A DNA stretch of 64,000 nt from Brevundimonas huaxiensis (GTDB lineage Bacteria > Pseudomonadota > Alphaproteobacteria > Caulobacterales > Caulobacteraceae), in contig NZ_JABBJE010000001.1 of NCBI RefSeq assembly GCF_014218725.1, forward strand, positions 868,001-932,000, given 5' to 3'. How positions within the stretch are numbered: position 1 is the stretch's first letter; the number at the start of each line of letters is the position of its first letter. Of this stretch, positions 35,197 to 44,406 are shown in pieces. The position numbers were made by a program, and so were the translations under genes. The notes under the pieces were generated by a model. The model was not told the DNA's origin, did no database searches, and saw nothing but the letters and a program-made list of their open reading frames with translations.

Positions 35197-36329
35197 GCCT
35201 TGGTTTCTCCATCCATGTCGCGCCAGCCGACGATGCGCAGGCCGTAGCCTTCCAGCGCCGTCGGCTCGGGTCGCGTCGAACTCATCACGATCATATCCCT
35301 GACACCCAGATCCAGCAGGATCTGAGCTCCCACGCCATAGGCGCGCAACGAGCGATCCATCGCCGCCGGCTTGTCCGCGCCCGCCAGCCGTTCGGCCAGC
35401 GAGTTCAGCGACGGATCGCGCAGGAAGACGACGACGCCGGGACCGTCATGGTCGGTGATCTGTTTCAGGGCGCTGGGCACATAGTCCTGGCGCGCCTCGA
35501 CGTGACCCAGCAGGTCGCAGGCGAAGTCCACCTGGTGCATCCGCACCAGAGTCGGTTTGGCCGGATCGATCCGTCCCTTGACCAGGGCCACGTGCTCGGC
35601 GCCCTCGATCGTGTTCCTGTACAGCATCAGGCGGAACGGTCCGCCGTGAACGCTCTCGAACGGCGTATCCATGATCCGCTCGACGAAGCGTTCGGTGCGA
35701 CGGCGATAGGCGATCAGGTCGGCGATGGTGCCGATCTTCAGCCCGTGCAGCTGGGCGAAGGCGACCAGATCGGGCATCCGCGCCATGTCGCCGTCGTCCT
35801 TGATGATCTCGCAGATCACCCCGGCGGGGGTCAGGCCGGCCATGCGACTGATATCCACAGCCGCCTCGGTGTGGCCGGCGCGGACCAGAACGCCGCCGTC
35901 GCGGGCCACCAGGGGGAAGATGTGGCCGGGCGAGACGATGTCGTCCATGCCCTTGGACGCATCGGTCGCCACATGAATGGTGCGCGAGCGGTCGGCGGCC
36001 GAGATGCCGGTCGTCACGCCGTCCTTGGCCTCGATCGAGACGGTGAAGGCAGTCTTCATGCTCTCGCGGTTGTCGGCGGCCATCGGCGGCAGGCGCAGTT
36101 GCTGTGCGCGTTCGGCGGTCAGAGCCAGGCACACCAGGCCGCGCGCCTGGCGGATCATGAAGTTGATCTGGTCCGGCGTTGCGAACTGGGCGGGGATGAT
36201 GATGTCCCCTTCGTTCTCACGATCCTCGGCGTCCACCAGGATGTAGGGCCGGCCGTTGCGGGCGTCTTCCAGAATGTCCTCAATCGGACTGATGGGGCTG
36301 TCGTTCATGTTGGCGGCCTGGGCTTGCAT
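35193..36329 (-). CDS. ribB: RibBA-type protein: active DHBP synthase, degenerate GTP cyclohydrolase II domain
   Basis: This 378-residue protein starts at 36329, overlapping the ribE stop (TGATG). Residues about 10-210 are 3,4-dihydroxy-2-butanone-4-phosphate synthase: [35 protein letters not shown] and the ATDASKG block are intact. The C-terminal half aligns in shape with GTP cyclohydrolase II, but the zinc cysteines (CLTGDVFGSLRCDC in active enzymes) are replaced: it reads [19 protein letters not shown]. It therefore probably supplies only the RibB step, a known alphaproteobacterial variant, and RibA must lie elsewhere. Confidence 0.9.
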   Translation of the reverse strand: MQAQAANMNDSPISPIEDILEDARNGRPYILVDAEDRENEGDIIIPAQFATPDQINFMIRQARGLVCLALTAERAQQLRLPPMAADNRESMKTAFTVSIEAKDGVTTGISAADRSRTIHVATDASKGMDDIVSPGHIFPLVARDGGVLVRAGHTEAAVDISRMAGLTPAGVICEIIKDDGDMARMPDLVAFAQLHGLKIGTIADLIAYRRRTERFVERIMDTPFESVHGGPFRLMLYRNTIEGAEHVALVKGRIDPAKPTLVRMHQVDFACDLLGHVEARQDYVPSALKQITDHDGPGVVVFLRDPSLNSLAERLAGADKPAAMDRSLRAYGVGAQILLDLGVRDMIVMSSTRPEPTALEGYGLRIVGWRDMDGETKA

Positions 36330-36919
36330 CACGCGGTCTCCTGCCACCGCGCGAGGTATCGCGCCAGCATGTCGATCTCCAGATTGACCGGATCGCCCAC
36401 TTTCAAGCGCCCCAAGGTCGTCACGTCCCAAGTGTGCGGAATGATGTTCAGCGAGAAGACCTGACCCTCGACGGCGTTTACGGTCAGAGACACGCCATCC
36501 ACCGTGATCGACCCCTTGGTGGCGATATAGCGATGTAGTGGCGCCGGAGCCTCGACCTCGATCCGGTGCGATCCGCCTTCGGGCGTGATCGAAATCACCC
36601 GGCCAAGACCGTCGACGTGGCCGGACACGACATGGCCGCCCATCTCGTCGCCCAGTTTGGCGGCCCGCTCCAGATTGACGCCGTCGCCGGTCTTCCAGGC
36701 GCCTAGGGTGGTCTTGGACAAGGTCTCGTTCGACACCTCGACGGCGAACCAATCGGCGCCTTTTTCGGTCACCGTCAGGCAGCAGCCCGCATGGCTGATG
36801 GAGGCGCCCAAGTCGATGCCGTCGGTGTTCCAGGCGGTCTCGATCTCGTAACGGCGGTCGCGATCGGTCTCGCGAACCTCGCGGACGCGGCCGATGTCGG
36901 TGACGATGCCGGTGAACAT
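36329..36919 (-). CDS. ribE: Riboflavin synthase alpha chain
   Basis: This 196-residue enzyme dismutates two lumazines to riboflavin. The two-barrel repeat is visible: MFTGIVTDIGRVREV at the start, SISHAGCCLTVTEKGADWFAVEVSNETL in barrel one, VDGVSLTVNAVEGQVFSLNIIPHTW in barrel two, with the interbarrel GHVVSGHVDGLGRV. It overlaps ribBA by one base. A 65 bp gap with short repeats separates it from ribD. Confidence 0.95.
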   Translation of the reverse strand: MFTGIVTDIGRVREVRETDRDRRYEIETAWNTDGIDLGASISHAGCCLTVTEKGADWFAVEVSNETLSKTTLGAWKTGDGVNLERAAKLGDEMGGHVVSGHVDGLGRVISITPEGGSHRIEVEAPAPLHRYIATKGSITVDGVSLTVNAVEGQVFSLNIIPHTWDVTTLGRLKVGDPVNLEIDMLARYLARWQETA

Positions 36920-36950
36920 TTGGACTCTGGACCCCTTGGGAGAAAAATAC

Positions 36951-36976
36951 CGTCTAATTCGTCTAATCGTCTAATT
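36951..36976. repeat. Three direct copies of CGTCTAAT
   Basis: CGTCTAATT, CGTCTAAT and CGTCTAATT follow one another head to tail in the 65 bp between ribD and ribE. It could be a small operator or a slippage product. No FMN-riboswitch-like RNA is visible here, and the gap is too short for one. Confidence 0.6.
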
Positions 36977-36984
36977 GGACGGCG

Positions 36985-37605
36985 TCAGAGACGGGCGTAG
37001 CGTTCCCACAGATCGTCCCCGACGGGCTCGACGCCCAGGCGACGGAACTTGGGGGCGTCGGCCAGCTTTGCAAGAGCCAGGGCGGCGATGCAGGGCCGCC
37101 CCTCCCCGCCCAGCAGGATCGGGGCGCGAAACCACTCCAACGCATCGACGGCATTGGCGCGAAGAAATGAGGCCGCGACCTGGCCGCCGCCTTCGATCAG
37201 AACAGATGTGGCGCCGGCGGCTTCCAGGGCTTTCAGCACGGCCGGGATGGTCGGACGACCATCCTCGGCGGCGACCTGCACGACCTTGGCGGCCCCGATA
37301 TTGCGCGGTTCCGCGGCGGTCAGGATCAGGGTGTTTTCGCCCGCGACCTTCGCCGCCTGCGGCGTGCGCAGCCGGCTGTCCAGCACGACGCGCAAGGGCT
37401 GATCCACGCTGCGTCCCGGCAGGCGGGCGGTCAGTTCGGGATCGTCGTGCAGAACCGTCTCGACGCCGACCAGGATCGCATCGTGGGCGGCGCGCAGGCG
37501 GTGACCCTCAAGCCGCGCCGCCTCGCCGGTGATCCACTGGCTCTCGCCCGAGGCCGTGGCGATCCGCCCGTCCAGGGAGGTCGCCAGTTTCAGCGTGACC
37601 TGCAT
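36985..37605 (-). CDS. ribD: RibD reductase domain only (5-amino-6-ribosylamino-uracil phosphate reductase)
   Basis: This 206-residue protein begins exactly at the RibD C-terminal reductase domain ([27 protein letters not shown]) and ends with a normal domain end. The NADPH-site SVLIEGGGQVAASFL is present. Typical RibD is 350-400 residues with an N-terminal zinc deaminase (HAE and CxxC motifs) that is missing here. The ATG overlaps the nrdR stop (TGATG), so no deaminase sequence is lost in the gap. The deamination step must be encoded elsewhere. The gene seems intact, not truncated. Confidence 0.9.
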   Translation of the reverse strand: MQVTLKLATSLDGRIATASGESQWITGEAARLEGHRLRAAHDAILVGVETVLHDDPELTARLPGRSVDQPLRVVLDSRLRTPQAAKVAGENTLILTAAEPRNIGAAKVVQVAAEDGRPTIPAVLKALEAAGATSVLIEGGGQVAASFLRANAVDALEWFRAPILLGGEGRPCIAALALAKLADAPKFRRLGVEPVGDDLWERYARL

Positions 37606-38075
37606 CAGGCCTTGCCGGACGGTTCGTCGAACCCTTCGTCGCCCAAGAATTTGGCGAAGTCGCCGGTGTGGCGGAAATCCTTGTAGACCGAGGCGTAGCG
37701 GACATAGGCCACCTCATCGACGCCCTTCAGCGCCTTCATGATGAAATCGCCGACCGTGCTGGACGGGATTTCGGTCTCGCCCAGGCTTTCCAGCTGGCGG
37801 ACGATCCGGTTGACCATCTGCTCGACCTGATCGGCCTGAACCGGGCGTTTGCGCAGGGCCACGCCCAGCGAGCGTTCCAGCTTGTCGCGGTCAAAGGGCG
37901 TGCGCCGTCCGTTACGCTTCAGGATGACCAGTTCACGCAGTTGCACGCGCTCGAACGTCGTGAAGCGCCCGTTGCAGTTCGGGCAGGACCGGCGGCGTCG
38001 GATGGCCGAGCCGTCATCCGACGGCCGGCTGTCCTTCACCTGAGTGTCCTGATGACCGCAAAAAGGGCACTTCAT
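37605..38075 (-). CDS. nrdR: Transcriptional regulator NrdR
   Basis: This 156-residue repressor of ribonucleotide reductase genes. The zinc ribbon is complete ([13 protein letters not shown] and [15 protein letters not shown]), followed by an ATP-cone ([26 protein letters not shown]). It senses the ATP/dATP ratio and represses nrd operons when dATP is high. It leads the riboflavin operon, as in most alphaproteobacteria, and follows glyA by seven bases. Confidence 0.96.
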   Translation of the reverse strand: MKCPFCGHQDTQVKDSRPSDDGSAIRRRRSCPNCNGRFTTFERVQLRELVILKRNGRRTPFDRDKLERSLGVALRKRPVQADQVEQMVNRIVRQLESLGETEIPSSTVGDFIMKALKGVDEVAYVRYASVYKDFRHTGDFAKFLGDEGFDEPSGKA

Positions 38076-38082
38076 CAGGCGC

Positions 38083-39366
38083 TTATCCGTAGATCGGGAA
38101 GCGGTGCGTCAACTCGCGCACCTGGGCCGCGACGCCTGCGACCACGGCCGGATCGGCTTCGTCGCCGCCGTTCATCGACGAGACGACGTCGGCGATCCAG
38201 TGACCGATCTGCTTGAACTCTTCCTCGCCGAAGCCGCGCGTGGTGCCAGCCGGGGTGCCCAGGCGGACGCCCGAGGTGACGGTGAAGGGGGCGGTGTCGA
38301 ACGGCACGCCGTTCTTGTTGCAGGTCATCAGCGCCTTTTCGAGCTCATGCTCGGTCGCCTTGCCGGTCACGCCCTTGGGCCGCAGGTCGACCAGGGCCAG
38401 GTGGCTGTCGGTGCCGCCCGAGACGATGGCCAGGCCGCGCTCGATCAGAACGCCGGACAGGGCCTGGGCGTTCTTGACCACCTGTTGGGCATAGCCCTTG
38501 AACTCGGGCTTCAGCGCTTCGCCGAAGGCCACGGCCTTGGCGGCGATGACGTGTTCCAGCGGGCCGCCTTGCAGGCCGGGGAAGACGGCGGAGTTGATCT
38601 TCTTGCCCAGATCGACGTCGTTGGACAGGATCATGCCGCCACGCGGGCCGCGCAAGGTCTTGTGCGTCGTTGTGGTGACGACGTGGGCGTGCGGGACCGG
38701 GTCCGGATAGGCGCCGCCGGCGATCAGGCCGGCGTAGTGGGCCATATCCACCATCAGATAGGCGCCGACGCTGTCGGCGATCTCGCGGAAGCGCTTGAAG
38801 TCGATGTGGCGGCTGTAGGCCGAGGCGCCGGCCAGGATCAGCTTGGGCTTCTCACGCTCGGCCATTTCGGCGACGTGGTCGTAGTCGATCAGATGGGTAT
38901 CTTCGCGCACCTTGTAGGTCACGGGGCGGAACCACTTGCCAGATTGGTTCGCGGGCGAGCCGTGCGTCAGGTGTCCACCACAGGCCAGGTCCATGCCCAG
39001 GAAGGTGTCGCCGGGTTGCAGCAGGGTGAAGAAGACCGCCTGGTTCGCCTGAGCGCCCGAGTGGGGCTGGACGTTGGCGAAGGCCGCGCCGAACAGTTGC
39101 TTGGCCCGCTCGCGCGCCAGATCCTCGGTCACGTCGACGAACTCGCAGCCGCCATAGTAGCGACGACCGGGATAGCCTTCGGCGTATTTGTTGGTCAGGA
39201 CGGACCCTTGCGCGTCCAGCACCGCCTGGGAGACGATATTTTCGGAAGCGATCAGCTCGATTTGCTCACGCTGACGGCCCAGCTCGCCCTGAATGCCCTT
39301 GAAGACATCCGGGTCGGCGTCAGCGAGCGTCTTGGTGAAATAGGCGTCGTGGGTGAAGGCCGTCAC
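38083..39366 (-). CDS. glyA: Serine hydroxymethyltransferase
   Basis: This 427-residue PLP enzyme interconverts serine and glycine with tetrahydrofolate as one-carbon carrier. The PLP lysine lies in [19 protein letters not shown]. Other marks are [39 protein letters not shown] and [10 protein letters not shown]. It starts at GTG (39366). It is upstream of nrdR and could head the long operon. A 65 bp gap separates it from the hemA unit upstream. Confidence 0.97.
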   Translation of the reverse strand: MTAFTHDAYFTKTLADADPDVFKGIQGELGRQREQIELIASENIVSQAVLDAQGSVLTNKYAEGYPGRRYYGGCEFVDVTEDLARERAKQLFGAAFANVQPHSGAQANQAVFFTLLQPGDTFLGMDLACGGHLTHGSPANQSGKWFRPVTYKVREDTHLIDYDHVAEMAEREKPKLILAGASAYSRHIDFKRFREIADSVGAYLMVDMAHYAGLIAGGAYPDPVPHAHVVTTTTHKTLRGPRGGMILSNDVDLGKKINSAVFPGLQGGPLEHVIAAKAVAFGEALKPEFKGYAQQVVKNAQALSGVLIERGLAIVSGGTDSHLALVDLRPKGVTGKATEHELEKALMTCNKNGVPFDTAPFTVTSGVRLGTPAGTTRGFGEEEFKQIGHWIADVVSSMNGGDEADPAVVAGVAAQVRELTHRFPIYG

Positions 39367-39417
39367 GCTGGAATCCCCGGAAATCAGAAGCTGGCCTATC
39401 TATCCCCAGCCGGGCCC

Positions 39418-39437
39418 GACCACAACATCTTGTGGTC
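39418..39437. terminator. Possible hairpin after the hemA-DUF6898 unit
   Basis: A perfect 8-bp stem GACCACAA / TTGTGGTC with a CATC loop overlaps the stop of the DUF6898 gene (minus strand ends at 39436). There is no U-run after it. It may attenuate transcription into glyA or merely be structured sequence. Confidence 0.4.
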
Positions 39438-39633
39438 AGCCTTTGCCCAGAGCCCGCCTCAGCTTGGCGATCGCCACCCGTTCGACAGACTTGCGTTCGT
39501 TGACCGGCCCCATAGCGCTGACCTCCCGGCCCGTCGCGACATGGATGGCCGAGCATTTGAGGTAGGGGCCGTTGCGGGTGAACTCGACGATGACCTCCCC
39601 CAAGTCCAAGCGGGGGTCGTCGCCGTTCGTCAT
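39436..39633 (-). CDS. DUF6898-like small protein
   Basis: This 65-residue protein has its ATG overlapping the hemA stop (ATGA), so it is coupled to hemA. It reads as a compact strand-rich domain: [33 protein letters not shown], followed by a helix [16 protein letters not shown]. This matches the small alphaproteobacterial DUF6898 family that often follows hemA. The function is unknown; a link to haem synthesis is only contextual. Confidence 0.8.
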   Translation of the reverse strand: MTNGDDPRLDLGEVIVEFTRNGPYLKCSAIHVATGREVSAMGPVNERKSVERVAIAKLRRALGKG

Positions 39634-40856
39634 GCGGCGACGGGTCGGCGCGCCACGTTGCAGTGGGCGAACAGCTTGTCCATCGCCTGGACCAGATGAT
39701 CCATCATGGCGTCGGTGTGGTTCGGCGACGGGGTGAAGCGCAGACGTTCGGTTCCCTTGGGCACGGTCGGATAGTTGATCGGCTGAACATAGACGCCGTA
39801 CTCGTCCAGCAGCATGTCCGAGATCATCTTGCAGTGGATCGGATCGCCGACGTGCACCGGCACGATATGGCTCTCGCTTTCCATCACAGGGATGCCGGCG
39901 GCGGCGAAGCGGGCTTTCAGGGTCGCGGCGCGCTCCTGATGCTGGACGCGCAGTTCGGGATGGGCCTTCAGGTGACGCACCGAGGCCAACGCGCCCGCCG
40001 TCAATGCGGGTGGCAGCGAGGTGGTGAAGATGAAGCCCGAGGCCCAGCTGCGCACCGCATCGATGATCATGGCGTCGGCGGCGATATAGCCGCCCATGAC
40101 GCCGATCGCCTTGCCCAGGGTGCATTCGATGATGTCGATCTGGTCCAGCACGCCGTCGCGCTCGGCGACGCCCGCGCCGGTCTCGCCATACAGGCCGACC
40201 GCATGGACCTCGTCCAGATAGGTCAGGGCGCCATATTTCTTGGCGAGCGCAATCGTGCCGGCCAGATCGGCGATGTCGCCGTCCATCGAATAGACGCTCT
40301 CAAACGCGATCAGCTTGGGCGCATCGGCCGGAGCCGCCGCCAGCAGGGCCTCCAGATGCGCCAGATCGTTGTGCATGAAGACGTGACGCTCGCCGCCGCC
40401 GTGGCGAATGCCGGCGATCATCGAGGCGTGGTTCAGCGAATCGGAGAAGGTGATCAGGCCCGGCAGGATTTTCTGCAGGGTCGACAGCGTCGCCTCGTTG
40501 CCGACATAGCCCGAGGTGAACAGCAGGGCCGCTTCCTTCTGGTGCCAGTGGGCCAGCTCGGCTTCGAGATCGACAGCGGAGCGAGTCGTGCCGGAGATAT
40601 TGCGCGTGCCGCCGGCACCGGCGCCTACCGCGTCGATCTCATTATGCATGGCGTCGAGCACGACGGGGTGCTGGCCCATGCCGAGATAGTCGTTGGAGCA
40701 CCAAATGACGACGTCCTGTTCGTAGCCATCCTCGCGGCGGCGCACAGCCTGCGGAAACTGACCGCGCACGCGCTTCAGATCGGCGAAGACGCGATAGCGC
40801 CCTTCGCTGCGAACCTGCTCCACGGAGCTATTAAAGGCGGCCTTATAGTCGAACAA
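39630..40856 (-). CDS. hemA: 5-aminolevulinate synthase (C4 haem pathway)
   Basis: This 408-residue PLP enzyme condenses glycine and succinyl-CoA, the alphaproteobacterial route to haem. The TTG at 40856 gives [15 protein letters not shown], the usual family N-terminus and length; the frame runs further upstream to 40940 but that part is unlike the family. Motifs: [46 protein letters not shown], and the PLP lysine in [16 protein letters not shown]. The upstream gap holds an inverted repeat GTCCAT-N9-ATGGAC (40918-40938). Regulation is not deduced. Confidence 0.93.
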   Translation of the reverse strand: MFDYKAAFNSSVEQVRSEGRYRVFADLKRVRGQFPQAVRRREDGYEQDVVIWCSNDYLGMGQHPVVLDAMHNEIDAVGAGAGGTRNISGTTRSAVDLEAELAHWHQKEAALLFTSGYVGNEATLSTLQKILPGLITFSDSLNHASMIAGIRHGGGERHVFMHNDLAHLEALLAAAPADAPKLIAFESVYSMDGDIADLAGTIALAKKYGALTYLDEVHAVGLYGETGAGVAERDGVLDQIDIIECTLGKAIGVMGGYIAADAMIIDAVRSWASGFIFTTSLPPALTAGALASVRHLKAHPELRVQHQERAATLKARFAAAGIPVMESESHIVPVHVGDPIHCKMISDMLLDEYGVYVQPINYPTVPKGTERLRFTPSPNHTDAMMDHLVQAMDKLFAHCNVARRPVAA

Positions 40857-40987
40857 ACTACGCGTTCTTTCGCTTATGGCGATGTCTTTGCGTTGTTTGC
40901 TCTCCCGAAGCGGGCTTGTCCATGTCCGCCGCATGGACAAAACGCCCCAAACCCTTAATTGATAACGGTTCTCAGTATCGAGATCGA

Positions 40988-41788
40988 TCAGCCCGGCTTG
41001 CGGAAGCGATAGACGAACTGGTCCGTCTTGCCGCGGATCTTCTCGTCGAAGACGTTCAGGCTGTGGTCGTCTGCGGGATTGGCGACGGCCTGGCTCTCGC
41101 CCTCGAAGACGAAGCCCGCCGCCTCGACCTCGCGCTTCAGATAGTCGCCTTCGATGCGGTGCAGGGTCTGAACCGCCGAGATGCCCGTGCCGGGCGCCGC
41201 CTCATGGTCGATCAAAATGTAGCGGCCGCCGGGCTTCAGCGCCGCGAACACCGCCGCATTCATCCTGGCCACGTCGGTGTTGAAACCGGGGATGTGGAAG
41301 TCGTGGTATTCCTGGCTCATGAAGATCATGTCCAGCGGCTCGGCGAAGGTCATGGAGTCCAGCAGGCCGTTGACGCGTGTCACGTTCGAATAGGCCGCGA
41401 CAAGCGCATCGGCCCCGGCGTTCTCGCGCGCCATCGTCCGCTCGGGCACGAAGGCGTAGACGCGGCCGGTCGGGCCGACCACGTCGGAAAACAGGCGTGT
41501 GAAATAGCCGGCGCCGGGGCGAATGTCGGCGACCTTGTCGCCGGGCTCCAGTTGAGCGAAGGCAAGAATTTCGGCTGGGTGACGCAGCGGATCACGCGCG
41601 ACCTCTTCGGCCGGACGCTTGGGATCGGCGACCGCATCGGCATAGAGACTGGAATAGCCCGCCGGCTGCGCGTCGGCCGCCGGGCTGACCACGGTCCGCT
41701 CTCCGCCGTCCGAGTCGATGATGATGCAGCCGGACAGACCTGCCGCCAGAACCAGGGCCGTTGCACCCACCGCCAATTTGCCGATCAT
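40988..41788 (-). CDS. Exported methyltransferase-fold lipoprotein (COG4798-like)
   Basis: This 266-residue protein has the start MIGKLAV at 41788 with GGAG seven bases upstream, better than the ATG four codons earlier. The leader [17 protein letters not shown] ends in a lipobox. The mature part has a class-I methyltransferase-like fold: [46 protein letters not shown] and [14 protein letters not shown]. The first motif lacks the usual DxGxG (it has DIRPGAG). A periplasmic methyltransferase fold would lack SAM supply, so it may bind another ligand. Such proteins are common in Caulobacterales and uncharacterised. Confidence 0.85.
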   Translation of the reverse strand: MIGKLAVGATALVLAAGLSGCIIIDSDGGERTVVSPAADAQPAGYSSLYADAVADPKRPAEEVARDPLRHPAEILAFAQLEPGDKVADIRPGAGYFTRLFSDVVGPTGRVYAFVPERTMARENAGADALVAAYSNVTRVNGLLDSMTFAEPLDMIFMSQEYHDFHIPGFNTDVARMNAAVFAALKPGGRYILIDHEAAPGTGISAVQTLHRIEGDYLKREVEAAGFVFEGESQAVANPADDHSLNVFDEKIRGKTDQFVYRFRKPG

Positions 41789-41936
41789 CACCGTCTCCAT
41801 CGATTTGTCGCGATAGGCTCGCATTTCGCCGATCCGCGCAAGCCGTCATCACGCACGAAACGATCCGACGCATCACGCGATTTGCGCCACGGTCGTTGCG
41901 GCGCTAGTCCGACGCTGGATTTTCCAAGGTCTCGCC

Positions 41937-42935
41937 ATGCTTCCCTATCAGCCCGCCCCCTTCCCGCTCGCCCGTCCGCGCCGCCTGCGGTCCAGCCCGT
42001 GGGTACGGCGGCTGGTGGCGGAAACGACCCTGACGCCGACCGATCTGATCTGGCCGTTGATCGTCCATGACGGCGCTGAGGATCGCGTCCCGGTCGCCTC
42101 CATGCCCGGCGTGTCTCGGCTTTCCCCCAAGGCGGCGGCGGCGGCGGCTGTCGAGGCGCGCGACCTCGGCATTCCGATGGTGGCCCTGTTCCCCAATGTC
42201 GACGGCGCGATCAAGGATGCGGTCGGCACCGGCGCGACCGACCCCGACGGCCTGATTCCCGACTGCATCAAGGCGATCAAGGACGCCGCGCCCGAGATCG
42301 GCGTCATGACCGACGTCGCCCTGGACTGCTACACCGACCACGGCCACGACGGGGTGATGGAGGGCGACCGGATCGCCAACGACGCCTCGCTGGACCGTCT
42401 GGCCGAACAGGCCTTCATCCACGCCCACGCCGGCGCCGATGTCGTGGCCCCGTCGGACATGATGGATGGCCGCATCCAGGCGTTGCGGGAGGCGCTGGAG
42501 GCCAACGGGTTTCAGGACACGCTGATCCTGTCCTACGCCGCCAAGTTCGCCTCGGCCTTCTACGGCCCCTATCGCGACGCCGTGGGCTCCTCGGCGATGC
42601 TGAAGGGCGACAAGAAGACCTATCAGATGGATTACGCCAACTCCGACGAGGCGCTTAAGGAGGTGGCGATGGACCTGTCGGAAGGCGCCGATGCGGTGAT
42701 GGTCAAGCCGGGCATGCCCTATCTGGATATCGTCCGTCGCGTGTCCGAGACCTTCCGCGTGCCCACCTTCGCCTATCAGGTGTCGGGCGAATATTCGATG
42801 ATGCAGGCCTCCATCGCCAATGGCTGGCTGGACCGGGACCGTGCGATCCTTGAGACCCTGCACGGGTTCAAGCGCGCGGGATGCGCGGGCGTGCTGACCT
42901 ATTTCGCACCGCAGGCCGCACGGCTGCTGGGCTGA
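41937..42935 (+). CDS. hemB: Porphobilinogen synthase
   Basis: This 332-residue enzyme condenses two 5-aminolevulinates. The Schiff-base lysine regions are LSYAAKFASAFYGPYRDAVGS and AVMVKPGMPYLDIV. The metal motif reads DVALDCYTDHGHDG, where the three zinc cysteines of DVCLCEYTSHGHCG are replaced, so a Mg-type enzyme is expected. It lies near hemA but on the other strand. Its stop overlaps the downstream acetyltransferase start (TGATG). Confidence 0.95.
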   Translation: MLPYQPAPFPLARPRRLRSSPWVRRLVAETTLTPTDLIWPLIVHDGAEDRVPVASMPGVSRLSPKAAAAAAVEARDLGIPMVALFPNVDGAIKDAVGTGATDPDGLIPDCIKAIKDAAPEIGVMTDVALDCYTDHGHDGVMEGDRIANDASLDRLAEQAFIHAHAGADVVAPSDMMDGRIQALREALEANGFQDTLILSYAAKFASAFYGPYRDAVGSSAMLKGDKKTYQMDYANSDEALKEVAMDLSEGADAVMVKPGMPYLDIVRRVSETFRVPTFAYQVSGEYSMMQASIANGWLDRDRAILETLHGFKRAGCAGVLTYFAPQAARLLG

Positions 42936-43426
42936 TGGGCGTGAAGACCCGGCCGATCACGGAGGCCGACTGGACGGGTCTTTGGCCGATCATCGAGACC
43001 GTCACCCGCTCAGGCGAGACCTATACCTATCCGTTGGACATGACCGAGGATCAGGCGCGCGCTCTGTGGACGCCGCCGGCGCCGGGAGGAACTCTAGTGG
43101 CGGTCGAGGACGGTCAGGTGCTGGGCGCCGCCAAGATCATTCCGAACCAGCCGGGAAACGGGGCCCACGTCGCCAACGGCAGCTTCATGGTGGCGCCCGA
43201 AGTGCGCGGGCGCGGCGTGGCCCGGGCGCTGGGCGAGGCCGCGCTGGCTTTCGCGCGGGATGCCGGCTTTCGATCCATGCAGTTCAACGCCGTGGTCGAG
43301 ACCAATACTGTCGCCGTGGCGCTGTGGAAGAAGCTGGGTTTCGAGATCGTGGGCACGGTTCCCGAAGCGTTCGATCACCCGACGCACGGGCTGGTGGGCC
43401 TGCACATCATGCACCGCCGGCTCTAG
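42935..43426 (+). CDS. GNAT-family N-acetyltransferase
   Basis: This 163-residue acetyltransferase has its ATG overlapping the hemB stop. Acetyl-CoA-binding motif A is FMVAPEVRGRGVARALGEAALAFARDAGF, followed by MQFNAVVETNTVAVALWKKLGFEIVGTVPEAF, a typical motif B. The N-terminal PITEADWTGLWPIIETVTRSGETYTYP resembles small-molecule or L-amino-acid acetyltransferases. The substrate is unknown. It is probably in one transcript with hemB. Confidence 0.88.
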   Translation: MGVKTRPITEADWTGLWPIIETVTRSGETYTYPLDMTEDQARALWTPPAPGGTLVAVEDGQVLGAAKIIPNQPGNGAHVANGSFMVAPEVRGRGVARALGEAALAFARDAGFRSMQFNAVVETNTVAVALWKKLGFEIVGTVPEAFDHPTHGLVGLHIMHRRL

Positions 43427-43429
43427 GCG

Positions 43430-44290
43430 TCAGTCGCGGGGTTGCAGTCGCGCGGCCAGGCTGGACGTGTCCCAGCGGTTTCCGCCCAGGGCCTGAACCT
43501 CGGCGTAGAACTGATCGACCAAGGCCGTCAGAGACAGGCGGGCGCCGTTCGTGCGCGCCTCGTCCAGCACCAGACCCAGGTCCTTGCGCATCCAGTCGAC
43601 GGCGAAGCCGAAGTCGAACTCGCCCCTGGCCGCCGTCTTCCAGCGATTGTCCATCTGCCAGCTTTGCGCGGCGCCCTTGGACACGGCCTCATAGGCGGCG
43701 TCGGTGTCCAGTCCCGCGACCTGAGCGAAATGGACCGCTTCGGCCAGACCCTGGACGACGCCGGCGATGGCGATCTGGTTGACCATCTTGGTCAACTGAC
43801 CTGACCCGGCCGGTCCCATATGTTTGATGGCCTTGGAATAGGCCTTCAGCACGGGCTCGACCCTCGCCAGGGCGGCGGCATCCCCGCCGGCCATGACGCT
43901 GAGCTGTCCGTTCTCGGCGCCCGCCTGGCCGCCCGACACCGGCGCGTCGATGAACGACCGTCCCTGCCCGTTCGCCAGTTCGGCCATTTCGCGCGCAACC
44001 TTGGCCGAGGTCGTGGTGTGATCGACGATCACGGCGGCCTCCGACAGATGCGGCATGGCCTCGGTCACGACGGCGCGCACGTCGTCGTCATTGCCGACGC
44101 ACAGGATGAGCAGGTCGACGCCCTGCGCCGCCTCAGCCACCGTCGCCGCCGCCTTGCCGCCCGTCGCCGCCGCCCAGGCCTCGGCCTTTGACGCAGTCCG
44201 ATTGAAGCCGGTCACGTCGTGGCCCGTTTCGACCAGATGACGGGCCATCGGGGCGCCCATGACGCCCAGGCCGGCGAATGCGATCTTCAT
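43430..44290 (-). CDS. NAD(P)-dependent beta-hydroxyacid dehydrogenase (3-hydroxyisobutyrate dehydrogenase family)
   Basis: This 286-residue oxidoreductase opens with a Rossmann motif IAFAGLGVMGAPMARHLVETGH and has the substrate loop FIDAPVSGGQAGAENG. The catalytic lysine is in GQLTKMVNQIAIAGVV. These are features of the 3-hydroxyisobutyrate/tartronate-semialdehyde reductase family. It is convergent with the acetyltransferase. The physiological substrate is not decided by sequence. Confidence 0.92.
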   Translation of the reverse strand: MKIAFAGLGVMGAPMARHLVETGHDVTGFNRTASKAEAWAAATGGKAAATVAEAAQGVDLLILCVGNDDDVRAVVTEAMPHLSEAAVIVDHTTTSAKVAREMAELANGQGRSFIDAPVSGGQAGAENGQLSVMAGGDAAALARVEPVLKAYSKAIKHMGPAGSGQLTKMVNQIAIAGVVQGLAEAVHFAQVAGLDTDAAYEAVSKGAAQSWQMDNRWKTAARGEFDFGFAVDWMRKDLGLVLDEARTNGARLSLTALVDQFYAEVQALGGNRWDTSSLAARLQPRD

Positions 44291-44406
44291 GACAGGCTCC
44301 TTGATCCTGCCGCCGGACTAGGCCGCGCCGCGCCGGGGTTCAAGGTCAACGCCCGGTTAACCTTGGCCAGCCCAGAATGGGACACCATTCGTCGGGGTGC
44401 GCGTCC

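Noticed and set aside
36920..36984. FMN riboswitch before the riboflavin genes
   Set aside because: The gap is only 65 bp and lacks the RFN element helices; genes around it overlap in one transcript.
40918..40938. GTCCAT-N9-ATGGAC inverted repeat upstream of hemA as a named regulator site
   Set aside because: Symmetric but does not match a known Fur, Irr or FnrL consensus, so no regulator can be named.
44350..44370. CtrA half-site (TTAACC) before motB
   Set aside because: Only a single half-site is present, without the paired TTAA at N7, so it is too weak to call.
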